Shown in pieces: positions 1 to 7,437 of a stretch of DNA of 40,132 nt. The position numbers and the translations under genes are program-made. Position 1 is the stretch's first letter, and every line of letters begins with the position of its first letter. The stretch comes from an uncultured Bacteroidia bacterium (GTDB lineage Bacteria > Bacteroidota > Bacteroidia > Bacteroidales > ML635J-15), in NCBI GenBank assembly GCA_902776565.1, contig CACYQN010000023.1:1-40132 (forward strand), written 5' to 3'. Under the pieces are notes generated by a model. It worked only from the letters and a program-made list of their open reading frames with translations, was not told the origin of the DNA and searched no databases.

Positions 1-72
1 ATCAACAGGAGGCCTAGAAAAAAATTGGACTTTTTAACTCCTAAAGAGGTGTTCTTTAATCTTATTATTTAA
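1..72 (+). CDS. IS30-family transposase, C-terminal fragment
   Basis: The reading frame runs from the window edge: INRRPRKKLDFLTPKEVFFN, then LII and a TAA stop at 70-72. The pattern N-R-P-R-K-x-L-x-x-x-T-P-x-E-V-F is the characteristic end of IS30-family DDE transposases, which recognise the terminal inverted repeats and catalyse transposition. Only about 23 residues are visible; the catalytic core lies to the left of the window. The family call rests on this short motif alone. Confidence 0.65.
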   Translation: MNRRPRKKLDFLTPKEVFFNLII

Positions 73-98
73 TTTTGCACTTGCTTGTTGAATCTGCA
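1..98 (+). mobile_element. Right end of an IS30-family insertion sequence (partial)
   Basis: The first 72 bases encode the C-terminus of an IS30-type transposase, followed by a probable right inverted repeat (about 73-98, TTTTGCACTTGCTTGTTGAA...). Immediately beyond it lies the start of a minus-strand ATPase gene, so the element appears to have inserted into that gene. The left end lies outside the window, so neither the inverted-repeat pair nor a target duplication can be confirmed. Confidence 0.6.
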
Positions 99-111
99 CT
101 CGTTCTACCAT
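99..111 (-). pseudogene. Start-codon remnant of a DUF4143-type AAA ATPase gene cut by IS30
   Basis: On the minus strand, CGGTATGGTAGAACG (start codon at 111-109, encoding MVER) matches 14 of 15 bases of the start region of the ATPase gene at 15558-16889 (CGGTATGTTAGAACG, encoding MLER). Both are preceded by a TAnCTTTGCAG promoter element. After about four codons the sequence runs into the IS30 end. I infer that this was the 5' end of a paralogous ATPase gene; its remainder would lie beyond the element, outside the window. Confidence 0.5.
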
Positions 112-130
112 ACCGATAATTTTAATACTG

Positions 131-138
131 CAAAGATA
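131..138 (-). promoter_or_regulatory. Bacteroidetes -7 element (TATCTTTG) of the disrupted ATPase gene
   Basis: Minus-strand TATCTTTG matches TAnnTTTG exactly and sits about 20 bp upstream of the remnant ATG. The expected -33 position falls inside the first palindrome of the adjacent array (145-163), so a protein bound there could block the promoter. Confidence 0.5.
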
Positions 139-144
139 TACAAA

Positions 145-216
145 TTTTATGATTTACATAAAATTACCTCAATTTTTATGCAATTCATAAAATCACACTT
201 TATGATTTGCATAAAA
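145..216. repeat. Three palindromes TTTTATG-N5-CATAAAA
   Basis: Three inverted repeats lie at 145-163, 174-192 and 198-216, each with 7-bp arms (TTTTATG / CATAAAA; the last has CTTTATG on one side) and a 5-bp spacer. They lie directly upstream of the minus-strand promoter of the disrupted ATPase gene, in the same position as the repeat arrays of the ATPase genes at 15558 and 19887. Confidence 0.75.
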
Positions 217-303
217 CCACAACCAATATTGTCGGGGCAAAATTCACTCAGCTAAAATTCTACACACGAATGTTTACTTACCAAAAAAACATCTAAATTG
301 TAA

Positions 304-334
304 TTTGCCGTCCGAAATAAATTTACTACCTTTG
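304..334 (+). promoter_or_regulatory. Bacteroidetes-type promoter of the cobalamin operon
   Basis: TTTG at 304-307 and TACCTTTG at 327-334, separated by 19 bp, match the Bacteroidetes primary sigma consensus exactly. Transcription would begin near 340, just where the riboswitch begins. Confidence 0.75.
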
Positions 335-339
335 CACCC

Positions 340-485
340 GCAAACGGTTAAGGGAAGCGTGTGAGATTCACGCACAGTACCCGCTGCTGTATGTTCCTTT
401 TATGGACTGCGCAACATGTCACTGTAACCCTCACGGTTATGGGAAGGCGCACAGTTCGGAACGAGTCAGAAGACCTGCCTGTTGC
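340..485 (+). promoter_or_regulatory. Cobalamin riboswitch
   Basis: The leader contains the hallmark blocks of the cobalamin aptamer: GGTTAAGGGAAG near 346, ACAGTACCCGCTGCTGTA near 375-392, CACTGTAACCC near 419-430, GGGAAGG near 441-447, and the B12 box GAGTCAGAAGACCTGCC at about 463-479. GCAAACGG (340-347) can pair imperfectly with CCTGTTGC (478-485) as the closing helix. In this class, cobalamin binding represses expression of downstream uptake genes. About 115 bases separate the aptamer from the first start codon; I could not identify the expression platform. Confidence 0.9.
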
Positions 486-600
486 AGTCAAAATTAATGG
501 CTTTCGGGAGATAGAGCCTGACAAAAACACTTGTTTTCCCGTAACTATGCGTTTTGACAGTCAATGTTCTTTATTTATTAATTTTTAAATTTTTAAGTTT

Positions 601-2205
601 ATGAAGAAGACTGTACTAATGGTCGCAGCACTTTTGTGCACTTTTGCTTGCTTTGCGCAAGTTGTTGATTTTGAGGAGTTAACTCTCGAACCTAACTCAT
701 CGTGGAATGGGTCCGACGGAACTGGACAATTCACAAGTTCGTACCTTACCCTTTACAATGACTACGACAATAATTATAGTTCGTGGCAGGGTTTTGCCTA
801 CACTAATGGCACCGATGCGGAAACTAACGATTATAGCAATCTATCAAGTTGCGTCGGTCACGGTAATGGCAATTCTGCAAACTATGTAACTGCTTATATT
901 GGAACAGACTGGATGGGTGATTTTTCTCAAATTCCTGTTGGCATGAAGATTGACACCGACCTTTCTGGCGATTTCGCTCATCGCGGTGCATATTTCTGCA
1001 TGCCTGTACTGTTAAAGAAGTGGGTTGATAGAGAATATGCTTCTAATCAATTCTATTTCAAACTGAAAGCTAGTGCTTACGCTAACGGCACTTTGGTTGG
1101 CGAACAAGAAATTATGATGGCCGACTTCACAGAAGGACATTCGTATATGATGGACGACTGGACATTTGTTGATCTTTCATGGATTGAAAATGCAGACAGC
1201 ATGAATTTCACAGCATTAAGCAACGATGATGCTGGCGGTTATGGCATTAATACTCCTATGTATTTCTGCATGGACGATTTCGGAGCACAGGATCCTAACT
1301 ATATCAACTACACTGATATTGTTGATTTTGAAGAATTTAACCTTGAACCAAATACATATTGGTACAGCACCGAGGAAACAGGAACATTCCGCAGCTCATA
1401 TTTGACTTTCTACAGCCATTATGATGAAGATTGGGGCTCCGCTTACTGGGAAGGCTTTGCTTATACCAATGGAACTGATGTTAATACATACGGCTACAGC
1501 AACCTTTCTGCAATCGCAGGTAGTGGCAACGACAACTCCGAAAACTATGCAACATGTTATATGGGTTTTTACGGTTTGGCAGGTTTAAAGATTGATACTG
1601 AACATTCTGGCAGTTTCGAAAACCGTGGCGCTTATTTCTGCTTGCCGACATACGTTTCAAAGTATGTTGATGATGAAAATGTTTCATTCGCTGAAAATCA
1701 CTTCTACTATTCGGTAAAGATTACTGCATTCGCAGGTGAAAACGAAGTTGCTAACCGCGAAATCGTAATGGCTGACTTCAGGGAAGATGCAAACTACAAA
1801 ATGGACGAATGGACTTTCGTTGACCTTTCGTGGATTGCAAATGCCGACAGCTTGTTCTTCGAGGCTGTTGGTAATGATACTGCTGGTGGCTGGGGTGTTA
1901 ATACTCCAACATACTTCTGTATGGACGACTTCGGCATTCAGGCTCCTGAAGTTTTCATCGGTCAAAGCATTGCCGAATCTCTTTCAATCGATGCATATTT
2001 CGATGCTGCAGGTATGCTCAACCTCAGCTGCGAAAGCCGCATAAATGATGTTTATGTTTACGATATGGCTGGTCGTCTTGTAAAGAATATCTCGGTAAAC
2101 GACAATAATGTTTCGATGGCTTTTGATGGCGTAAACGGAATGTACATAATTTCGGCTCGCACCGAAAAGGGCATGGTTGCATGTAAGGTTATTAATAATA
2201 GGTAA
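601..2205 (+). CDS. T9SS-sorted surface protein with two DUF4465-like domains
   Basis: A 534-residue secreted protein. Residues 1-19 are a signal peptide (MKKTVLMVAALLCTFACFAQ). Two homologous domains follow, at about 20-235 and 240-450, each opening with VDFEE..LEPN..W and repeating FAYTNGTD, RGAYFC, DDWTFVDLSWI or DEWTFVDLSWI, and CMDDFG. The last 80 or so residues form a type A T9SS sorting domain (VYVYDMAGRLVKNI... to ACKVINNR), so the protein should cross the outer membrane and be anchored at the surface. DUF4465 proteins are recurrent partners of Bacteroidetes B12 loci. First gene after the cobalamin riboswitch, so a role in surface capture of cobalamin is inferred from context; no ligand residues can be assigned. 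Confidence 0.85.
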   Translation: MKKTVLMVAALLCTFACFAQVVDFEELTLEPNSSWNGSDGTGQFTSSYLTLYNDYDNNYSSWQGFAYTNGTDAETNDYSNLSSCVGHGNGNSANYVTAYIGTDWMGDFSQIPVGMKIDTDLSGDFAHRGAYFCMPVLLKKWVDREYASNQFYFKLKASAYANGTLVGEQEIMMADFTEGHSYMMDDWTFVDLSWIENADSMNFTALSNDDAGGYGINTPMYFCMDDFGAQDPNYINYTDIVDFEEFNLEPNTYWYSTEETGTFRSSYLTFYSHYDEDWGSAYWEGFAYTNGTDVNTYGYSNLSAIAGSGNDNSENYATCYMGFYGLAGLKIDTEHSGSFENRGAYFCLPTYVSKYVDDENVSFAENHFYYSVKITAFAGENEVANREIVMADFREDANYKMDEWTFVDLSWIANADSLFFEAVGNDTAGGWGVNTPTYFCMDDFGIQAPEVFIGQSIAESLSIDAYFDAAGMLNLSCESRINDVYVYDMAGRLVKNISVNDNNVSMAFDGVNGMYIISARTEKGMVACKVINNR

Positions 2206-2226
2206 TGTTTGTACAGAAGATTTTTG

Positions 2227-2248
2227 GTGGCGGGCGAAAGTCCGCCAC
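2227..2248 (+). other. Intergenic hairpin with GAAA tetraloop
   Basis: GTGGCGGGC and GTCCGCCAC form a 9-bp stem (one G-U pair) closed by a GAAA loop between the first two genes of the operon. There is no U-tract, so it is more likely an mRNA stability or processing element than a terminator. Confidence 0.5.
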
Positions 2249-2272
2249 TCAAAAATTGAAATCTTGTGAGAT

Positions 2273-3280
2273 ATGAGAAATTTATTGGTCGCCGTATGCG
2301 TATTGCTTGCAGCCTCGGTTTATGCACAAAGTTTGTCTAATCCATTGGCTATGCACAAGGATTCGTCGGCATTTGTGGGCTGGGCGACTTCGGCTGAGGT
2401 TGTGCGCGGATATGTTAAGATTTCGGACACAACTTTTACATATTCCGATGGACCGTCGGGCATAACTTCAAACCACGCATTTTTTGGAACCACAGCAAAT
2501 TGTCTGGGTAAGGCAAACGGTCAATTCATAAGTTTGGGCGATGGCGGTAGCATAACATTGCAGTTCGACAGCCCTATAGTAAATGGTGTTGGACACGACT
2601 TTGCCGTTTTCGAGAATGCATTGATTCCCAATGCTGTACCAAATCAGGATTCCATTGTTTTCTACGAACTTGCGTTTGTGGAAGTTAGCAGCAATGGCGT
2701 TGATTTTGTTCGCTTCCCAGCAGTGTCGCATGTGCAGGCAACCGAGCAGGTTGGAACATTCGGCTACGAAAATGCAAATTTGCTTACTAATTTCGCTGGT
2801 GTTTTCCCGGTTTTCTATGGTTATCCGTTCGACTTGGAAGAACTTGCCAACGAACCAAACCTCGATGTAAACAATATTACTCACATTAGGCTGATTGATG
2901 TTGTCGGTTCTATAGACCCGCAGTATGGAACTTACGATTCTGAAGGCAATATAATCAACGACCCCTACCCGACACCTTTCCATTCTTGCGGGTTCGACCT
3001 CGATGCTGTCGGTGTGATTCATTCGTTGAATTCTATTCAGGAAAATATTTCTGTCGCTACAAATGCATATCCAAATCCAGCATCAGGATTTGTGAACTTG
3101 TCGGCAGATAGGGATTTCTCGGTTGAAATATATAATTTGATGGGGCAGAAAGTGTTGTGCGATTCAAAAAAAAGCACTTTCTTTGCAATGGATATTTCCG
3201 GATTCGAGTCGGGAATATATTTTGTGGCTTTTGTGTTTGACGACTGTCGCATAGTAAAGAAGATTCAAGTTATGCAATGA
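2273..3280 (+). CDS. T9SS-sorted cell-surface protein of the cobalamin operon
   Basis: 335 residues. A signal peptide covers residues 1-19 (MRNLLVAVCVLLAASVYAQS). The central region, about 25-250, is a beta-rich cell-surface domain with GDGGSITLQFDSPI, DFAVFENAL, FVEVSSNGVDF and a C-terminal HSCGFDLDAVGV motif; this arrangement is common in Bacteroidetes surface proteins near cobalamin receptors. The final 82 residues are a canonical T9SS type A domain (AYPNPASG, VEIYNLMGQKV, SGIYFVAF, KKIQV). It lies 67 bp after the DUF4465 gene and its stop overlaps an ATG (ATGA at 3277). It is probably a surface binding or accessory protein for B12 uptake. The function is inferred from the locus; no enzymatic motif is visible. 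Confidence 0.8.
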   Translation: MRNLLVAVCVLLAASVYAQSLSNPLAMHKDSSAFVGWATSAEVVRGYVKISDTTFTYSDGPSGITSNHAFFGTTANCLGKANGQFISLGDGGSITLQFDSPIVNGVGHDFAVFENALIPNAVPNQDSIVFYELAFVEVSSNGVDFVRFPAVSHVQATEQVGTFGYENANLLTNFAGVFPVFYGYPFDLEELANEPNLDVNNITHIRLIDVVGSIDPQYGTYDSEGNIINDPYPTPFHSCGFDLDAVGVIHSLNSIQENISVATNAYPNPASGFVNLSADRDFSVEIYNLMGQKVLCDSKKSTFFAMDISGFESGIYFVAFVFDDCRIVKKIQVMQ

Positions 3281-3303
3281 TAGGACAGATTTTACTCGTT
3301 CCC

Positions 3304-3493
3304 CGTCATTGCGGAAGGTATAATGAACCAACGATACCGGAGGTGAAGTTGTGTGAATTAACCTATCCGCAACGTTGCTTGCAACCTCGCGAAGCCTGCG
3401 AGCAATCTCCCTTGTGTACTGATGGGAGATTACGCATAAACAGGCTCACAAGCAACGTTCCTTATGCTGTTCGCTTTGTTTTGCGCAATGACG
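3304..3493. repeat. About 190-bp dispersed palindromic repeat, copy 1
   Basis: The element is bounded by perfect 10-bp inverted repeats CGTCATTGCG (3304-3313) and CGCAATGACG (3484-3493), with an internal AATCTCCC...GGGAGATT hairpin. Related blocks (AATCTCCC, GAGATT.CGCATAA, ACGTTCCTTA, AATGACG) recur at 8330-8518. It lies between the ATGA junction at 3277 and the signal peptide of the TonB receptor and contains no stop codon in that frame. Confidence 0.7.
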
Positions 3494-3495
3494 TA

Positions 3496-5451
3496 ATGGG
3501 GATTATCTTCCTTTTGCTGTTTATATTGTCCTCTTCATTGGCCTTTTCGCAATCCGACACAGTAACTTTGCCAGATGTTGAAATTATCGAGCACCGCGAA
3601 ATGCTTGAAACTGGCACTTCTGTTGTAAAACTCGACAAGATGATTTTGAAGGTCAAGGAGTTGAGTTCGCTGTCGGAAGTGCTGTCGGAAAATACTTCGG
3701 TATTTGTTAAGACCTACGGACGAGGTTCTCTTTCTACGGCTTCGTTTCGTGGTACAACAGCATCACACACAAAGGTTTCGTGGAACAATGTGAGCCTCAG
3801 TTCGCCAATGCTCGGTATGGTTGACATGTCGCTGGTTCCAATGTCGATTGCCGACGAGGTGAATGTCTTTTGTGGCTCAGCTTCGATGCAGAAGTCGGAA
3901 ACGGCAATCGGCGGTGTTGTTGAAATCAACACCCGTCCGATGTGGGACCGAGGCGTGTCGGCAAAAATTGTGTCGTCGGTGGCAAGTTTCCATACTTTCG
4001 ACAATATGGCACAGGTGCGAGCCGGAACCGAAAAGTTCCAGTCGGTGACCAAATTCTACGACACCCGTTCGCGCAACGACTTCAAGTTCAAGAACAGCGA
4101 CATTGCTGGCGGTGGCATTCAGAAGCGCGAAAATGCCGATTACCGTATGATGGGCGCAATTCAGGAATTGTATTTCCGCACCACCGAAAGGTCGTTCCTA
4201 TCATTGAAATTATGGTGGCAAAACTACGACCGTGGTGTGCCGGGACTTACTACCAACGAAAGCGGTTTGCTCAACAACAAGAACCGTCAGGATGGCAACA
4301 GCTTTGTGTCGTCGCTGTCGTATAGGCTTTACACAGACAAGTCCAAACTCGATATTTCTGTCGGCGACAATTATCAGTTGCAGAATTACCTTTCGCAAAG
4401 TTACATTAGCGGAGTGGGGTTCTACAAGATTGTCAACTCCGACACAAAGGCCAATTCGCTATATACCACCGCAAATTACTCGTATGCGTTCAACGACAGA
4501 CTTGAAATATCGGCTCGGTTGAAATACAATTTCCACACTGTGGCTTCGTTCGATTCCATTACACGCAACGGCTACGACACTGTCCGTCACGACTATGGTG
4601 CGCTGGTTTCGCTGTTTGGCGAGCCTTTCAAGCGCTTCCGTTGCGGCGTTACATTGAGGCAGGAATTTTACGACAAGAGCGTTTGCCCGTTTTTGCCGTC
4701 GCTTTTCCTTGAATACAATTTCCGCCATCGCTGGTTTGTAAGGTCATCGCTGTCGAAGAACTATTCGGTGCCGACACTTAACGATTTGTTTTATGTGCCG
4801 GGCGGAAATCCCGACCTTGTCCCCGAAACTGCGTATGTGGCAGACATTTCGTTTGGCAAGAAATACAATAGTCTTAATGGTAAATTCTCTATTTCGGCTG
4901 AGGCTGGCGCAAACTACAGCCATGTGAAAAACTGGATAATGTGGTGTCCGACAAACCGTGGATACTGGCAGCCGATAAACCTCGAAAAGGTTGTTGCATA
5001 CGGTGCAGATGCAAAATTGAACACATCGTTTGAATTTCACGATTCGTGCCAGATTTCGCTTACTGCAAACTATGCCTACACGCATTCGACAAACCTTTCG
5101 ACACCGCGTAGCGAAAACGATATGTCCATTGGCAAGCAGTTGGCTTACATTCCGTTGCATTCGGCAAATGTTTTCGGACGGATTTCGGCATACGGATTCT
5201 ATTTCTTCTACCAGTGGAATTATTTCAGCGAAAGGTTTACCACATCGGCAGAGGAAACAGGTGTTTTGGTTTCGATTTACCCATATTTTATGAGCGATAT
5301 CGGTTTGGGCAAGGAATTTGTTATTTCTGATTTTGCCATCGATTTGAATTTTAAGATTAATAATCTTTTTAATGAATCCTACCGTTCGGTATTGTGGCAA
5401 CCGATGCCAAGAATTAATTTTGCATTTCAGATTAGCGTTAGTTATAGATGA
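3496..5451 (+). CDS. btuB: TonB-dependent outer-membrane receptor, BtuB-like cobalamin transporter
   Basis: 651 residues from the chosen start. The frame is open from 3277, but a signal peptide (MGIIFLLLFILSSSLAFS) begins at 3496; the 73 codons before it are encoded mostly by a dispersed repeat, so 3496 is preferred. Residues about 25-150 form the plug (LPDVEIIEHRE, SVFVKTYGRGSLSTASFRG, ETAIGGVVEINTRP). The rest is a beta-barrel ending in an aromatic/Arg strand (FAFQISVSYR). Barrel signatures include SYSVPTLNDLFY-like KNYSVPTLNDLFYVPGGNPD and NLFNESYRSV. The riboswitch and the BtuG-like neighbour point to cobalamin uptake energised by TonB-ExbBD. Its end overlaps the next start by ATGA (5448-5451), indicating translational coupling. 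Confidence 0.88.
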   Translation: MGIIFLLLFILSSSLAFSQSDTVTLPDVEIIEHREMLETGTSVVKLDKMILKVKELSSLSEVLSENTSVFVKTYGRGSLSTASFRGTTASHTKVSWNNVSLSSPMLGMVDMSLVPMSIADEVNVFCGSASMQKSETAIGGVVEINTRPMWDRGVSAKIVSSVASFHTFDNMAQVRAGTEKFQSVTKFYDTRSRNDFKFKNSDIAGGGIQKRENADYRMMGAIQELYFRTTERSFLSLKLWWQNYDRGVPGLTTNESGLLNNKNRQDGNSFVSSLSYRLYTDKSKLDISVGDNYQLQNYLSQSYISGVGFYKIVNSDTKANSLYTTANYSYAFNDRLEISARLKYNFHTVASFDSITRNGYDTVRHDYGALVSLFGEPFKRFRCGVTLRQEFYDKSVCPFLPSLFLEYNFRHRWFVRSSLSKNYSVPTLNDLFYVPGGNPDLVPETAYVADISFGKKYNSLNGKFSISAEAGANYSHVKNWIMWCPTNRGYWQPINLEKVVAYGADAKLNTSFEFHDSCQISLTANYAYTHSTNLSTPRSENDMSIGKQLAYIPLHSANVFGRISAYGFYFFYQWNYFSERFTTSAEETGVLVSIYPYFMSDIGLGKEFVISDFAIDLNFKINNLFNESYRSVLWQPMPRINFAFQISVSYR

Positions 5452-6593
5452 TGATGTTTTGGAAAAATATAAAATTGAACATTTGTAGCGACGCGGCACG
5501 CCATGTCGCCACAAATTGTCCATTGTCCATTATCCATTGTCCATTATTAATTATCATCTTCCTTGTTTTTCTTTCATCATGCATGAAGGACGACCTTGCC
5601 CCCATAACCCAGTTCAACACATCACACGACGGCGTTTTGATTCCATGCGAGGGCAATTTCATGTACGGAAATGCTTCGCTGTCGTACTACGACAAGAATG
5701 CGAAAACCGTTGAAAATCAAGTTTTTTATCGAGCAAACGGCATTCCAATCGGTGATGTTCTGCAGAGCGTTACAATTATCGATTCGCTGGCATATCTGGT
5801 GGTAAACAACAGTGGCAAAATTTATGTGGTTAACAAAAATACATTCCAGTATGTCAACAAGATAACCGAGCTTGTATCACCGCGATACATCCGATTCATT
5901 ACACCATCTAAGGCGTATGTTTCCGATATGTACTCCAAGAATATTTATGTGGTGAATCCGCAAACCTGCATGGTTGACAATGCAATCAACATTGACGAGG
6001 GCTCTGGCAATTTCTACCGACATTCGTCGGAGCAAATGATTGTGTATGATACGCTTGTGTTTGTAAATAGCTGGTCGTACGACGATAAGGTGCTGGTTAT
6101 AAATACAAAGACCGATGAACTTGTTTCTAAAATCGAGGTACTGAAGCAGCCTCACCGCATGGTTATCGACCGCAACGGGAAGATTTGGGTTCTCTGCGAT
6201 GGCGGATATGCAGGTTCCGACTATAGTGGTGTGCCAGGACTTGTGAAGATTGACGCAAAAACGCAGACTGTTGAGCGCACTTTCGAGTTCACGATTGGCG
6301 ATTTCCCTTCCGAAATTACCATCAATGGCACTGGCGACACAATTTATTACTGTAACAACCACATCTACAGATTCGCAGTTGATTCGGAAGATATAACCGG
6401 TGATGTTTTCTTCGAGAATCCAGGTGGTAGGCTATATTATGGACTTGGCGTTGACCCTGTAAATTCGGAAGTGTATGTTGCCGATGCGATAGACTATATG
6501 CAGTCGGGTGTGGTTTATAGGCTGAATGCTGCTGGTGAGCAAATCGACAAATTTACGGTGGGCATAATCCCTAATGGGTTCTGTTTCAAATAG
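5448..6593 (+). CDS. btuG: BtuG-like surface lipoprotein, YncE-type beta-propeller (DUF5074)
   Basis: 381 residues. An unusually long N-terminus precedes the lipobox LSSC (Cys45), so the mature lipoprotein starts at CMKDDLAP. The body is a seven-blade-like propeller with repeats such as IPCEGNFMYGNASLSYYD, GKIYVVNKNTFQYVNKI, KNIYVVNPQTCMVDNAI, DKVLVINTKTDELVSKI, PHRMVIDRNGKIWVLCDGGY, SEVYVADAIDY and IPNGFCFK. In Bacteroides, BtuG is the surface lipoprotein that binds B12 with very high affinity and caps the BtuB barrel; this gene occupies the matching position directly after the receptor. Residues about 12-37 are encoded by a dispersed repeat (5482-5555), so part of the signal peptide is repeat-derived. 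The propeller family is secure; the BtuG assignment relies on context. Confidence 0.82.
   Translation: MMMFWKNIKLNICSDAARHVATNCPLSIIHCPLLIIIFLVFLSSCMKDDLAPITQFNTSHDGVLIPCEGNFMYGNASLSYYDKNAKTVENQVFYRANGIPIGDVLQSVTIIDSLAYLVVNNSGKIYVVNKNTFQYVNKITELVSPRYIRFITPSKAYVSDMYSKNIYVVNPQTCMVDNAINIDEGSGNFYRHSSEQMIVYDTLVFVNSWSYDDKVLVINTKTDELVSKIEVLKQPHRMVIDRNGKIWVLCDGGYAGSDYSGVPGLVKIDAKTQTVERTFEFTIGDFPSEITINGTGDTIYYCNNHIYRFAVDSEDITGDVFFENPGGRLYYGLGVDPVNSEVYVADAIDYMQSGVVYRLNAAGEQIDKFTVGIIPNGFCFK
5482..5555. repeat. Dispersed repeat: imperfect palindrome plus CATTGTCCATT units
   Basis: TTTGTAGCGACGCGG and CCATGTCGCCACAAA form an imperfect palindrome (three mismatches), followed by tandem TTGTCCATT/TATCCATT units ending in TTAATTATC. 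Related ATTGTCAATT runs occur at about 6618-6654 and 13474-13530. This copy lies inside the btuG reading frame. Confidence 0.6.
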
Positions 6594-6617
6594 CTACTCA
6601 CTATCTCGCATAGATAA

Positions 6618-6654
6618 TTGTTCATTGTCAATTGTCAATTATAAATTATCCATT
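6618..6654. repeat. ATTGTCAATT-type dispersed repeat
   Basis: TTGTTCATTGTCAATTGTCA followed by ATTATAAATTATCC, the same short-word family as 5520-5555 and 13474-13500. It lies between btuG and the next secreted-protein gene. Confidence 0.5.
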
Positions 6655-6686
6655 AAAATGCATTATCTTTGGCAAAAATATTTGCT

Positions 6687-7289
6687 ATGAGAAGAATTTT
6701 ATTAATATCCGTTTTGATAACGATGTGTTCGTTTTGCCATGCTCAGAATGCCAATGTGCAGGCGAAAATTGCCGAAATTCGCAAAATGTACAACAACGAG
6801 ATGGAATGGATTAATACAATGCTTGGCGATGAAACTATTCCCGATGATTATATTACGTCAAAGGTTCGGCACAACATTGCGGGAACAGGGCAAGCGGAGG
6901 AAACCATAGAATTCTTTTTCAATGATGATTTCGATGAAGAGCTAGGCAAATATGTATCGTCTTTGGATTTTGTGCGCAAGACGAGTGTATATACCATAGC
7001 AGAACGTAAGTCATACGAAGAGTTTTTGTATGACGATGCTGGATTTCCAGCCTTCTATTACACGAGTTTCACAACTTATCTAGAAGATGGAGACCATTAT
7101 GCAGAAAAATATGTTGAAATTCGTGCATACTACGACAAGGGTGTGCTGTTTCATACCATTTGCAAGTTGGGCAATGACAACTCATCGTTGGTGGAAGTAC
7201 CACTTACAGAGGAACTTGAAAATCAGCTTTTCTTCGGATTTTTACAATTTGGAAAGTTGAAAGATGCGTTAAATGGCATGCTGAATTGA
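6687..7289 (+). CDS. Secreted protein of unknown function
   Basis: 200 residues from ATG 6687; a TTG six codons upstream is in frame but is not needed. MRRILLISVLITMCSFCHAQ is a signal peptide with a plausible AQ/N cleavage site. The mature part begins with a short helical stretch (VQAKIAEIRKMYNNEMEWI), then a mixed alpha/beta region with many aromatic and acidic residues (EETIEFFFNDDFDEELGKY, EEFLYDDAGFPAFYYTSFTT). No lipobox, no T9SS domain and no motif I recognise. It follows btuG by 93 bp and may be read through from the cobalamin operon, but a shared role is not shown. Confidence 0.7.
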   Translation: MRRILLISVLITMCSFCHAQNANVQAKIAEIRKMYNNEMEWINTMLGDETIPDDYITSKVRHNIAGTGQAEETIEFFFNDDFDEELGKYVSSLDFVRKTSVYTIAERKSYEEFLYDDAGFPAFYYTSFTTYLEDGDHYAEKYVEIRAYYDKGVLFHTICKLGNDNSSLVEVPLTEELENQLFFGFLQFGKLKDALNGMLN

Positions 7290-7385
7290 AAGAGAATATT
7301 AGCATTTGTAATGAGCGACAAACCTAACAATCAACAAAATACAATTATTTTTCAACACTATAAGTTACCACAACTCCATATATGA

Positions 7386-7434
7386 TATGGCAACTTATAA
7401 ATGCACAAAAGTTGCCATAAGTCGTTTTTTCGAC
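7386..7434. terminator. Hairpins between convergent genes
   Basis: A perfect 11-bp inverted repeat (TATGGCAACTT 7386-7396, AAGTTGCCATA 7409-7419) is followed by AGTCG-TTTTTT-CGACT. The pair lies between a plus-strand gene ending at 7289 and a minus-strand gene ending at 7438, so it could terminate both transcripts. Confidence 0.5.
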
Positions 7435-7437
7435 TAC

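Noticed and set aside
3277..3495. N-terminal 73-codon extension of the TonB receptor
   Set aside because: Encoded mostly by a dispersed repeat; a signal peptide starting at 3496 would be internal if the extension were used.
4744..5523. Long minus-strand open frame opposite btuB (259 codons)
   Set aside because: It lies wholly antisense to a strongly supported TonB receptor; the translated sequence is rich in Cys, His and Arg with no domain pattern.
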